From: Actinomadura sp. WMMA1423
GTDB lineage: Bacteria > Actinomycetota > Actinomycetes > Streptosporangiales > Streptosporangiaceae
Direction: 5' to 3'
Assembly: GCF_006547145.1 (NCBI RefSeq)
Contig: NZ_CP041244.1
Coordinates: 2,728,001 to 2,792,000, forward strand
Length of the DNA: 64,000 bases
Below, piece by piece: positions 30,577 to 42,601 of the stretch (the stretch's first letter is position 1; each line of letters starts with the position of its first letter). A program made the translations under genes and the position numbers. A model generated the notes under the pieces. That model was not told the origin of the DNA. It made no database searches and was given only the letters and a program-made list of their open reading frames with translations.

Positions 30577-31158
30577 GTGCGCACCGACCATCGGGGTGTC
30601 CGGCGGGCCGCGGCGTCCGCGTCGACCGTTCTGCTGGCGCTGGCCGCCGCGTCGTGCGGGAACCTCGTCGCGTCCCCGGACCTGCCGCCGAGCCCGTTCC
30701 CCGGTGCGAAGCGTCCGCTGCTCAACCGGCAGGCGGCGGCGGTGCGGACCGCCGTCGACGCCCTGACGGGCGCCGTCCCGGCCGAGGGGCGCACGGGCCG
30801 GACGGTGCTGCGCGACCACGAGCACCAGTGCCGCTTCCACGACCCGGACGATCCGCGGCGCGCGCCCGCCGTCCTCAACTGGGAGTATTCGGTGCGTCTG
30901 GAATACCGCGGGCCGGACGGGGCGGCCGGGCGGGACACCGCGCTGAAGGACCGGCTCCGGCTGGGCGGCTGGGCCCTCGGCGACGACTCGGGCAAGCTCG
31001 TCGCCGTCCGGCGGGGCATGTACCTGGAGATCCTGCTCAGCGGCACCACCGGCGACGGGACGCTGGTGGTGGGCGGGTTCAGCAGATGCGTGGACGCCTC
31101 CGGCAAGATCACACCGGCCGATCCGCCGGTCTCCCCGACGGCGCGGCCCACCCGGTGA
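30577..31158 (+). CDS. Putative secreted lipoprotein
   Basis: A 193-residue product with an N-terminal signal (RRAAASASTVLLALAAASCGN): basic start, hydrophobic core and a lipobox ending at Cys, so the mature protein should be lipid-anchored on the cell surface. The remainder (EHQCRFHDPDD...LNWEYSVRLEYRGPDG...VVGGFSRCVDASG) contains two further cysteines that may pair. I do not recognise a family. The GTG start has GGAAGGAGGG 4 bases upstream, a strong site. It is followed by glgE after 152 bp. Confidence 0.8.
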   Translation: MRTDHRGVRRAAASASTVLLALAAASCGNLVASPDLPPSPFPGAKRPLLNRQAAAVRTAVDALTGAVPAEGRTGRTVLRDHEHQCRFHDPDDPRRAPAVLNWEYSVRLEYRGPDGAAGRDTALKDRLRLGGWALGDDSGKLVAVRRGMYLEILLSGTTGDGTLVVGGFSRCVDASGKITPADPPVSPTARPTR

Positions 31159-31310
31159 CCGCCTCGCGCGGGCCCTGTGCAGGGCACTTGCGCGAGTACT
31201 ACCCAGCGCGGTCGATCCATCGCACAAAGTTGTCCAAAAAACCAGGACGGTAACCGGCCCTTCCCGGGCAGAAGACGTTTCGGAAGTCTCGCACGGGTAG
31301 GAGATGGCAC

Positions 31311-33325
31311 ATGCACGTCGAGTCCGGAACGTCCAGCATGCCCGGCATTCCGAGGCTTGGTCGCATTCCGATCGTCAACGTCGAGCCGGTGGTGGGGTGC
31401 GGCCGGTGGCCGGCGAAGGCGGTGGTGGGTGAGACCGTCGAGGTGTCGGCGACGGTGTTCCGGGAGGGGCACGAGCGGCTGGGCGCGGCGGTGGTGCTGC
31501 GGACGCCGGAGGGTGAGGAGCTGGCGCCGCAGCGGATGGGCGAGGTCGGCGTAGGGCTGGACCGGTGGGCGGCGCAGGTGACGCCCACGGAGATGGGGAC
31601 GTGGTCGTTCCGGGTGGAGGCCTGGGGCGACCCGATCGCGCACTGGCGGCACGACGCGGAGATCAAGGTTCCGCGGGGGCAGGACGTCGAGCTCATGCTC
31701 GCCGAGGGGGCGCTGCTGTTCGCCCGCGCGGCGAAGGCCGTCCCCGGCAAGGACCGCCCGACCCTGGAGCGGCTGGCCAAGCGGCTCGGGGACGAGACCG
31801 TCCCGGTCACCGACCGGATGGAGGCCGTCGCCGATCCCGACGTCGAGGACGTCCTGGAGCGTTTTCCGTTGCGGGATCTGTTGACGGTGAGTGAGTGGTT
31901 CCCGCTGGTGGTGCACCGGCAGCGGGCCCTGTTCGGGTCCTGGTATGAGTTCTTCCCCCGCTCCGAGGGCGCCACCTTCGACCCCCTGGGACGCCGCGGG
32001 CCGATCTCGGGAACGTTCCGCACCGCGACCAAGCGGCTGCCCGCGATCGCCGACATGGGCTTCGACGTGGTCTACCTGCCGCCCATCCACCCCATCGGCA
32101 CCGCGCACCGCAAAGGACCCAACAACACCCTGGACGCCGGCCCCTACGACCCCGGCTCCCCCTGGGCCATCGGCTCACCCGACGGCGGCCACGACGCCGT
32201 ACACCCCGACCTTGGCACCCTGGCCGACTTCGACGCCTTCGTCGAACACGCCGGCAACTGCGGCCTGGAAGTCGCCCTGGACCTGGCCCTGCAATGCTCC
32301 CCCGACCACCCCTGGGTCCGCGAGCACCCCCAATGGTTCACCACCCGCGCCGACGGCACCATCGCCTACGCCGAGAACCCGCCCAAGAAATACCAGGACA
32401 TCTACCCCCTCAACTTCGACAACGACCCCGAAGGCCTCTACCACGCCGTCAAAGACCTCATCCACCACTGGATGAACCACGGCGTGCGGATCTTCCGCGT
32501 CGACAACCCCCACACCAAACCCGTCGCGTTCTGGGAACGGCTACTGGCCGACATCCACACCACCGACCCCGACGTGCTGTTCCTGGCCGAGGCCTTCACC
32601 CGCCCCGCCATGATGCACACCCTGGGCAAGATCGGATTCCACCAGTCCTACACCTACTTCACCTGGCGCAACAACGCCGACGAACTCACCGAATACCTCA
32701 CCGAACTCACCGGGCCCGCCGCCCACTACATGCGCCCCAACTTCTTCGCCAACACCCCCGACATCCTCAACGAATACCTCCAGCACGGCGGCCGCGCCGC
32801 TTTTGAGATCCGCGCGATCCTCGCCGCGCTGCTCTCCCCCACCTGGGGCATCTACTCCGGCTACGAACTGTGCGAGAACACCCCCGTGCGCCCCGGCAGC
32901 GAGGAATACCGCGACTCCGAGAAATACCAGTACCGCCCCCGCGACTGGGAAGCCGCCGACCGCGCCGGCACCACCATCGCCCCCCTGATCACCACCCTCA
33001 ACACCCTGCGCAACACCCACCCCGCCCTCCAGCAACTCCGCAATTTGCACTTCCACCACATCGACCAACCCGAACTGCTCGCCTTCTCCAAACGCCACCT
33101 CGACGACACCGTCCTCACCATCGTCAACCTCAACCCCCACCAACCCCGCGAAGCCACCGTCCACCTCGACCTCCCCGCCCTCGGCCTCCCCGACGACCCC
33201 GACCACCCCCACACCGTCACAGACCAACTCGACGGCACCACCTACACCTGGCGGGGATCGAACTACGTCTACCTCGATCCCCGCGTACGACCCGCACACG
33301 TCCTGACGTTCGGGAGCAGCGAGAG

Positions 33326-33329
<4 letters not shown>
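31311..33329 (+). CDS. glgE: Maltose-1-phosphate maltosyltransferase GlgE
   Basis: A 672-residue GH13_3 enzyme that adds maltosyl units from maltose-1-phosphate to linear glucans. N-terminal domain [23 protein letters not shown] is typical of GlgE; catalytic motifs are [39 protein letters not shown] (nucleophile Asp, about residue 400) and FLAEAFTRP (Glu, about residue 427). The ATG has GGAGATG upstream. Up to about base 31950 the coding strand is G-rich (32 G, 14 C in 31441-31500), then becomes strongly C-rich (31 C, 6 G in 33001-33060). Its TGA overlaps the treS TTG start, so translation is coupled. Confidence 0.97.
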
Positions 33330-35175
<1,846 letters not shown>

Positions 35176-35179
<4 letters not shown>

Positions 35180-36660
35180 CCGTGGAGCCGTCCGACCTGC
35201 CGACCGGCGACTCCCTCGTCCGGCTCCTGTCCGGCTGGCTGCCCAGGCAGCGCTGGTTCGGCGGCAAGGACGGCCCCATCCACGACCTCGCCATCGGCAC
35301 CGCCACCGAACTCCACCCCGGCGACCCCGCCCTGCACCACCTCATCCTCGACGTCCGCCAGGACGGCGCCACCGACCACTACCAGCTTCTCCTCGGCGTC
35401 CGCCGTGAGCTGCCCGGCCATCTGGCGTCCGTCGCGATCGGCCGGCTGGAGGACCCGGAGCAGGGGATCACCGGATACGTCTACGACGCCGCGCACGACA
35501 CGGAGCTGACGCGACCGCTGCTCGCCCTCATGGCGGACGACCGGACGGTCGGGCCGCTGACCTTCTGCCGCGCCCCCGGCACCGGCATCCGCACGGACGT
35601 GGAGGGCACGCCGATCGGGGCCGAGCAGAGCAACACCTCACTGATCTTCGGCGACGCCTACATCTGCAAGCTGTTCCGCCGCCTGTCCCCCGGCGTCAGC
35701 CCCGACCTGGAGGTCAACCTCGCGCTCTCCCGGCGGGGCTGCGAGCACGTCCCGAGCGTGCACGGCTGGATCGAGCTGGAGCCGGGCGCGCTGGGGGCCG
35801 CGGCCGCCCCGGAGGGCGGCGCGGACCCCGGCTGGGACGAGCCGGTCACGCTCGCGCTGCTGTCGGAGTTCCTGCGCACCGCGACCGACGGCTGGCAGCT
35901 CGCGCTCACCAGCGTGCGCGACTGGTTCGCGCAGCCGGCGCCGCCGGGACCGCCGTCCGAGGGCGGCGCCGACGACCCGGGGGCGGCGGGCGGCGACTTC
36001 GCCGCCGAGGCCGAGCGGCTCGGCGCGGCCACCGCCGAGGTGCACCGCGACCTCGCCGCCGCGTTCGGCGTGACGCAGGCGCCGCCCGAGCTGATGCGCA
36101 GGATCGTCTTCGGGATGCACGAGCAGCTCGACCAGGTCGCCGCGGCCGTCCCGCAGCTGCGCCCGTACGCCCCCGCGATCCGCGAGGTGTTCGACCGGGT
36201 CTCCGCGGAGGCGGTCCCGCTGCCGTTCCAGCGCGTGCACGGCGACTACCACCTCGGGCAGGTCCTGCGGACCGACTCCGGGTGGACGCTGCTCGACTTC
36301 GAGGGCGAGCCGGCCCGCTCGCCCGCCGAGCGCCGGGCGCCCGCGCACCCGCTGCGCGACGTCGCCGGGATGCTCCGCTCGTTCGAGTACGCCGCGCGGT
36401 TCCTGCTGGTCCGGGACGCGGACCTGCCGCCGCGCACGGCGGACGCGCTGGAGCTGCGCGCCCAGGCGTGGGCCGAGCGGAACCGGGCGGCGTTCTGCGC
36501 CGGCTACGCGGCCGCGGGCGGGCCCGATCCGGAGGCGCACGCGGCCCTGGTCCGGGCGTTCGAGTTCGACAAGGCGGTCTACGAGATCCGGTACGAGGCG
36601 AGCAACCGGCCGTCCTGGCTGCCCGTCCCGCTGCGCTCCCTGGCCCGGCTCGCGGGCTGA
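35176..36660 (+). CDS. mak: Maltokinase (Pep2)
   Basis: A 494-residue kinase that makes maltose-1-phosphate, the donor for GlgE, from maltose and ATP. Family hallmarks are [14 protein letters not shown] near the N-terminus, [27 protein letters not shown], and the kinase core [31 protein letters not shown] (about residues 350-385). The GTG start overlaps the treS stop by 4 bases (GTGA) after GAGGGAG, completing a glgE-treS-mak unit that channels trehalose into glucan. The C-terminal [20 protein letters not shown] is also typical. Confidence 0.95.
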
Positions 36661-36668
36661 CCGGCGGG

Positions 36669-37427
36669 TCACAGGTCGATGGAGTAGTCGAGGACGACCC
36701 GGTCGGCGGGCAGCACGATGTCGCGGCAGACCTCCATGACGCCGGCGCGCGTCAGCATCCTGCGGGTGATGGCGAGCACCGGCACCCCGCCCGTCATGTT
36801 CAGGGTCTCGGCCTCCTCCGGGGTCGGCATGCGCGAGCGGACGGCCTCCTCGACGCGCGTGGGCGGGTGCCCGAGGTAGACCAGCTGCGCGAGCGTCCCG
36901 CCGGGCCACGGCTCGCGCGCCGGGTCGGCGACGGGCGTGCCGCCGACCACGTCCCACGGCAGGTAGTTCACCGAGATCTGCTGCGGCTCGTCGCGCGCGT
37001 AGAAGACGAACCGGCGGCGCAGCAGCTCGGTGCCGGACGGCAGCTCGAACAGCGCGCCCAGGTCGTCGTCGGCCCGGACGCGGGAGAACTCCCTGTCGAG
37101 CCGGTACTCCTCCCAGCTGATCCGCTGGTCGCGGGTGAACGTGGTCTCGGGCACCGCCATCGGCTCGGTCACCACGCGGTAGCGCTCCATCGCCACGCGG
37201 CGCGCCGGCGGGACGACCCGCACGAGCGTGCCGCCGCCGCGGCGGGTCTCCACCAGCCCTTCCCCGCGCAGCAGCGCGACGGCCTGCCGCACGACGATCT
37301 CCGAGACGGCGTGGGCGTCGCAGAGCTCGGCGATGGTCGGCAGCCGCGTCCCCGGGGGAAGGCTGCCGTCCCGGATCCCCTCTCGCAGGGTGTCGGCGAT
37401 GCGCAGGTAGGCGGGACGCTCCGGCAC
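36669..37427 (-). CDS. GntR family regulator with UTRA ligand domain
   Basis: A 252-residue repressor type. The winged helix is evident in AYLRIADTLREGIRDGSLPPGTRLPTIAELCDAHAVSEIVVRQAVALLRGEGLVETRRGGGTLV (about residues 5-70), followed by a UTRA effector domain (residues about 95-245, ISWEEYRLDREFSRV ... VEEAVRSRMPTPEEAETL). GTG 37427 is preferred since GGGAGG stands 8 bases upstream; the frame extends to 37532. It converges with mak but is divergent from the small protein at 37651. Whether it controls the glg genes or its small partner is open. Confidence 0.88.
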   Translation of the reverse strand: MPERPAYLRIADTLREGIRDGSLPPGTRLPTIAELCDAHAVSEIVVRQAVALLRGEGLVETRRGGGTLVRVVPPARRVAMERYRVVTEPMAVPETTFTRDQRISWEEYRLDREFSRVRADDDLGALFELPSGTELLRRRFVFYARDEPQQISVNYLPWDVVGGTPVADPAREPWPGGTLAQLVYLGHPPTRVEEAVRSRMPTPEEAETLNMTGGVPVLAITRRMLTRAGVMEVCRDIVLPADRVVLDYSIDL

Positions 37428-37582
37428 CGGCGTCACCTCCCTCTCCTCGGGCGCACCCCCCGGACCACGGCCTGCCGCGGCATTCGGACAGCGTTCGACG
37501 CCGCGTTCGATCCTGCGCGTCCCTCCTGTCATCCATACCTTCCGGGCGCTATCCGCGGGGGCACGGTCCGCTTACGGACAGC

Positions 37583-37619
37583 TTGACACCTCTCAGGCCG
37601 AGTAAGACTTTTGTATACA
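37583..37619 (+). promoter_or_regulatory. Promoter-like TTGACA with TGTATACA palindrome
   Basis: TTGACA at 37583-37588 lies upstream of a TGTATACA palindrome (37612-37619) whose TATACA part resembles a -10 box. The 25-base gap between TTGACA and TATACA is too long for a standard promoter, so the palindrome may be a GntR-type operator overlapping a -10 element. It sits about 31 bp before the small protein and between two divergent genes. Confidence 0.45.
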
Positions 37620-37650
37620 GAAGCGCGGCCCCGGGGAAGGGACGACCTTG

Positions 37651-37869
37651 ATGGGCGACTTCGAGGATCTGAAGGCGGCCATCGAGGGCGAGTTTCCGGG
37701 TTGGCAGGTGTGGCGCAGCGACGCGGGACGCTGGTACGCGACCCGCAGCGGCGACCTCACCGACGCCCAACTCCAGGCGGGATGTGCGATGACGGTGGCC
37801 GCGGACGACTCGGAGGGACTCCGCCGGATGCTGCTCGACCAGACGCGGGGGGAGGCCGGAGACCGGTGA
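37651..37869 (+). CDS. Small hypothetical protein divergent from GntR
   Basis: A 72-residue product (MGDFEDLKAAIEGEFPGWQVWRSDAGRWYATR...). It has an amphipathic N-terminal helix, an aromatic WQVWRSDAGRWYATR beta-like stretch, and an acidic C-terminus. No signal or membrane segment. The ATG at 37651 is preferred over the TTG at 37648; GGGAAGGGA lies 9-17 bases upstream. Small proteins of this kind often sit divergent from a GntR regulator in actinomycetes, suggesting a regulatory partner, but I cannot name the family. Confidence 0.65.
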   Translation: MGDFEDLKAAIEGEFPGWQVWRSDAGRWYATRSGDLTDAQLQAGCAMTVAADDSEGLRRMLLDQTRGEAGDR

Positions 37870-38254
37870 CGCGAGGCAGGGGAGGCGGGGCCGCCCGGCC
37901 CGCGTGCGGGGGCGGGCCGGGCTGGGACATTCCGGTACGGAAGGTACCTGTGTCGCTCAGGTGACACAGGAATGAGGCCCTGGGCGGTGGGGTCGGGGTC
38001 ACCCCTGGGGCGAGGTAGACGTGGCCGCACGGACGGCGCATTCGGCGCGACCCCACGACGAAGAGTCGTGCCGTCCGTGCGGCCGCAACACTCGCACACG
38101 AACCGCTCCCCCGGGCGGACGGCGGCCGTCTCGCGGCCGACTCCCGCACGTGAGGCGCAGCCCGCGAAAACAGGTGGGCCGCTCATGTGAGAGCGCCGCT
38201 TCTCGGGGCACCCTCAATGGGTAAAACGGCTCAGTGACGGGAGGCCATGACGTC
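37870..38254. other. 385-bp structured non-coding region before glgB
   Basis: No credible gene. It holds a hairpin CCTGTGTC(37947-37954)/GACACAGG(37963-37970), flanked by CATTCC/GGAATG, which fits a terminator for the small protein. Farther on, a 15-bp perfect arm pair, 38023-38037 (GGCCGCACGGACGGC) and 38070-38084 (GCCGTCCGTGCGGCC), encloses an inner 6-bp stem (CACGAC 38054-38059, GTCGTG 38065-38070). The latter is about 170 bp upstream of glgB and may form a leader RNA structure. Confidence 0.6.
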
Positions 38255-40486
<2,232 letters not shown>

Positions 40487-40495
40487 GGTGACGGA

Positions 40496-40846
40496 ATGCG
40501 CCTGCACATCGTCCCCGGACAGTTCATGGTGGAGCACTTGCCGCACGCGACGTTCCCCGAGGACGACGAGTGGGTCGCGCTCATCCGCGCCCCCGAGGGC
40601 CTCACCGTGATCCGGGACGCGTCACCGTTCGCCGAGACGGAGCGGTGGGTCGGCTTCTACGGCGACACGGCCCACGGCCTCGACACGCCCGGCATGCTCG
40701 CCGGGGTCGTGGGGCCGCTGGCAGAGGCCGGGGTGCCCGTCTTCGTCGCCTCGACGTACCACTCCGACCTCGTGCTGGTCCCGGAGCACCGCTCGAAGGA
40801 GGCGACGGAGGCGCTGCGCGACGCCGGCCACCGCGTGGAGAACTAG
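40496..40846 (+). CDS. ACT domain-containing protein (CASTOR/ACT_7-like)
   Basis: A 116-residue protein beginning MRLHIVPGQFMVEHLP with EWVALIRAPEGLTVIRDASPF and GPLAEAGVPVFVASTYHSDLVLVPEHRSKEATEALRDAGH, matching small bacterial proteins with an amino-acid-binding ACT fold related to the CASTOR arginine sensor. It starts 9 bp after glgB, with which it is probably cotranscribed, but no functional link is known. The stop TAG is directly followed by repeat copy 2. Confidence 0.82.
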   Translation: MRLHIVPGQFMVEHLPHATFPEDDEWVALIRAPEGLTVIRDASPFAETERWVGFYGDTAHGLDTPGMLAGVVGPLAEAGVPVFVASTYHSDLVLVPEHRSKEATEALRDAGHRVEN

Positions 40847-40848
40847 GT

Positions 40849-41023
40849 CCTGTCCCGAAGCGGCCTCGGCCACGCGCGCGAACGCGTGACCTGCCCGGTG
40901 CCGCGAAGCCGGAGGCGAGCGGCACCGGGCAGATCGCGAAGCGATGCCGCGTTCGCCCAGGCACGGTCACGTAGCGAGCCGCCAGGCGAGCGAAGTGGGC
41001 CGGGACCGTTGAAACACAGACTA
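40849..41023. repeat. Dispersed structured repeat, copy 2
   Basis: Homologous to 27452-27667. The central stem pairs 40892-40904 (TGCCCGGTGCCGC) with 40919-40931 (GCGGCACCGGGCA). Relative to copy 1 a C-G pair is replaced by T-A at the same stem position, while the rest is unchanged. It spans exactly from the stop codon of the ACT gene to the CTAG containing the NUDIX/PIN stop. The duplicated 3' segment of copy 1 is single here. Confidence 0.9.
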
Positions 41024-41878
41024 GAGGCGGTCTAGGAGCCAGCGGGGGCCGGTGACGGCGGCGCCCGCCGCCTCGCAGCGGGCGCGCAGCTCCCGGTCGG
41101 CCGTGACGACGAGGTGGGCCTCCCCCGGCTCGCCCCGCCGGACGAGGTCGACGATCGCGTCGTCGCCGCTGCCGGGCGCGGCCACGACGCGCAGGCCGTC
41201 GGCCGGCTCGTCGGCGACGCCGCGCGCCGCGCCCTCGACGACGAGCACGACCTCCGGGTAGCAGCGGTCGTAGGGGAACAGGCCGCTCGGCAGGCCGTGC
41301 ACGCCGCCGTCCAGGCGCTTCAGGTCGTCGCGGAGCCGCGCGTTCGCGCCCGCCCTGTCCTTCCACCAGCCGTCGGCGCGGGCGCCGACGACGTTCGCCG
41401 CGTCCACGACGAGGACGAGCTCCTGCATCGCGTTCCGCAGGCGGGGCCAGGAGCGCGCGAAAGGCTCGAACAGGTTGCGGTCGGTGACCTCTTCCGCGCG
41501 CACCCACTCGGCCTTGCGCGTCTCCCGCGACGCGGGCAGCACCCGCGCGCGCTCGGGCAGCGATCCCACGATGGAGGTGAAGGACCAGCCGCCGTGGTCT
41601 TCGACGGCCGTCCCGTGGACGGTGACCGTCGCCGTGTCGAGCGTGCATTCCTCGGACGTCTCGCGGAGCGCGCCGGAGACGACGTCCTCATGGCTATGCA
41701 GCGCGCCCCCGAACATGCCCCACGTCCCGCCGCCGAGGCCCCACCACGCGCGCTGCTGGAGCAGCACCCACACCTGGCCGGAGGGCTCGCGGTGGTAGGC
41801 CAGCAGACCCGCGGCGCCGAACCGCCCCCAGTGCGTGTGCCCCAACTCGCAGGCGGCCCAGCCGTCCCCGTCTCCCAT
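41021..41878 (-). CDS. NUDIX hydrolase fused to PIN-like/NYN-type domain
   Basis: A 285-residue two-domain protein. The NUDIX box is GALHSHEDVVSGALRETSEECTL (about residues 55-77; the usual Gly near its end is Thr). The C-terminal half begins MQELVLVVDAANVVGARADGWWKDRAGA, with a conserved Asp in a NYN/PIN-like setting, plus VVAAPGSGDDAIVDLV and LVVTADRELRARCEAAGAAV. Proteins matching this second half are usually encoded separately and annotated as NTP pyrophosphohydrolases. The frame is continuous, with no stop between the domains, although a Met begins the second half. ATG 41878 is the first in the conserved part. Confidence 0.85.
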   Translation of the reverse strand: MGDGDGWAACELGHTHWGRFGAAGLLAYHREPSGQVWVLLQQRAWWGLGGGTWGMFGGALHSHEDVVSGALRETSEECTLDTATVTVHGTAVEDHGGWSFTSIVGSLPERARVLPASRETRKAEWVRAEEVTDRNLFEPFARSWPRLRNAMQELVLVVDAANVVGARADGWWKDRAGANARLRDDLKRLDGGVHGLPSGLFPYDRCYPEVVLVVEGAARGVADEPADGLRVVAAPGSGDDAIVDLVRRGEPGEAHLVVTADRELRARCEAAGAAVTGPRWLLDRL

Positions 41879-42007
41879 GCGTCCGACGATAGCGCCGCGC
41901 ACCCGTGCCGGCGGCCGGAGCCGTGACGAAGGGCACAGCGCCGCCACCCGGTCCTCACCCCGCTCGCCGAATAGCATTCGGGGGTCATCGTGATCAGGGA
42001 GAATGGT

Positions 42008-42514
42008 GTGAGCGTCGAGGCGACCCCGCAGGCCCACCGGCCGGCCGAGGCCCACCCGGAGGCCGCCGGCCTGTGGAACGCGCTGTCGGGCGCCGAGCTG
42101 ATCCAGGCGATCGCGGACGGGCGCTTCCCGCAGCTCACCGACATCAACGACTTCATCGGGCAGGACATCACCTCCGCCGAACCGGGCCGGGTCTCCATCG
42201 CGTGGACGCCCGGTGAGCGGCTCTGCAACCCCGGCGGCACCGTGCACGGCGGCTACATCGCGATGATCCTCGACAACGCGGTCTGCCTCGCGGCGAGCAG
42301 CACCGGCGAGCACTTCATGCCGATGCTCACGCTCAACCTGAACGTCGACTACCTGCGCGGCGTCCGGGCGGGCGAGACCTACACGGTGACCGGGACGTGC
42401 GTGCACCCCGGCGGCACGCGCATGGTCTCCAACGCCGTGGTCGCCGACGAGCGCGGCCGCCCGGTCGCGCAGGCGTCGGCCAGCGTCATCCCCAACAAGG
42501 CGTTCGCGCGCTGA
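42008..42514 (+). CDS. PaaI-type hotdog thioesterase
   Basis: A 168-residue hotdog protein that likely hydrolyses acyl-CoA. The signature is GERLCNPGGTVHGGYIAMILDNAVCLAASS (about residues 70-100) with the HGG loop and catalytic Asp, followed by LTLNLNVDYLRGVRAGETYTVTGTCVHPGGTRMVSNAVV. The GTG at 42008 has AGGGAG 6 bases upstream; the frame opens at 41990. Soluble, no signal. The 87 bp before sppA show only imperfect GC-rich inverted repeats. Confidence 0.9.
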   Translation: MSVEATPQAHRPAEAHPEAAGLWNALSGAELIQAIADGRFPQLTDINDFIGQDITSAEPGRVSIAWTPGERLCNPGGTVHGGYIAMILDNAVCLAASSTGEHFMPMLTLNLNVDYLRGVRAGETYTVTGTCVHPGGTRMVSNAVVADERGRPVAQASASVIPNKAFAR

Positions 42515-42601
42515 CCCCCTCCCCCGCGCTGATCCGCGCCACGAGCGGGGGCCGGCGGGGGTGTCCGGAACGGGCGCGGGCGAACGCATAGGCTGGGGGC
42601 C

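Noticed and set aside
30578..31158. A GlgE-pathway role for the lipoprotein
   Set aside because: Only proximity supports it; the sequence gives no glucan-related motif.
42515..42601. Terminator after the thioesterase
   Set aside because: GC-rich inverted segments exist but the arms do not match without gaps, so I do not call one.
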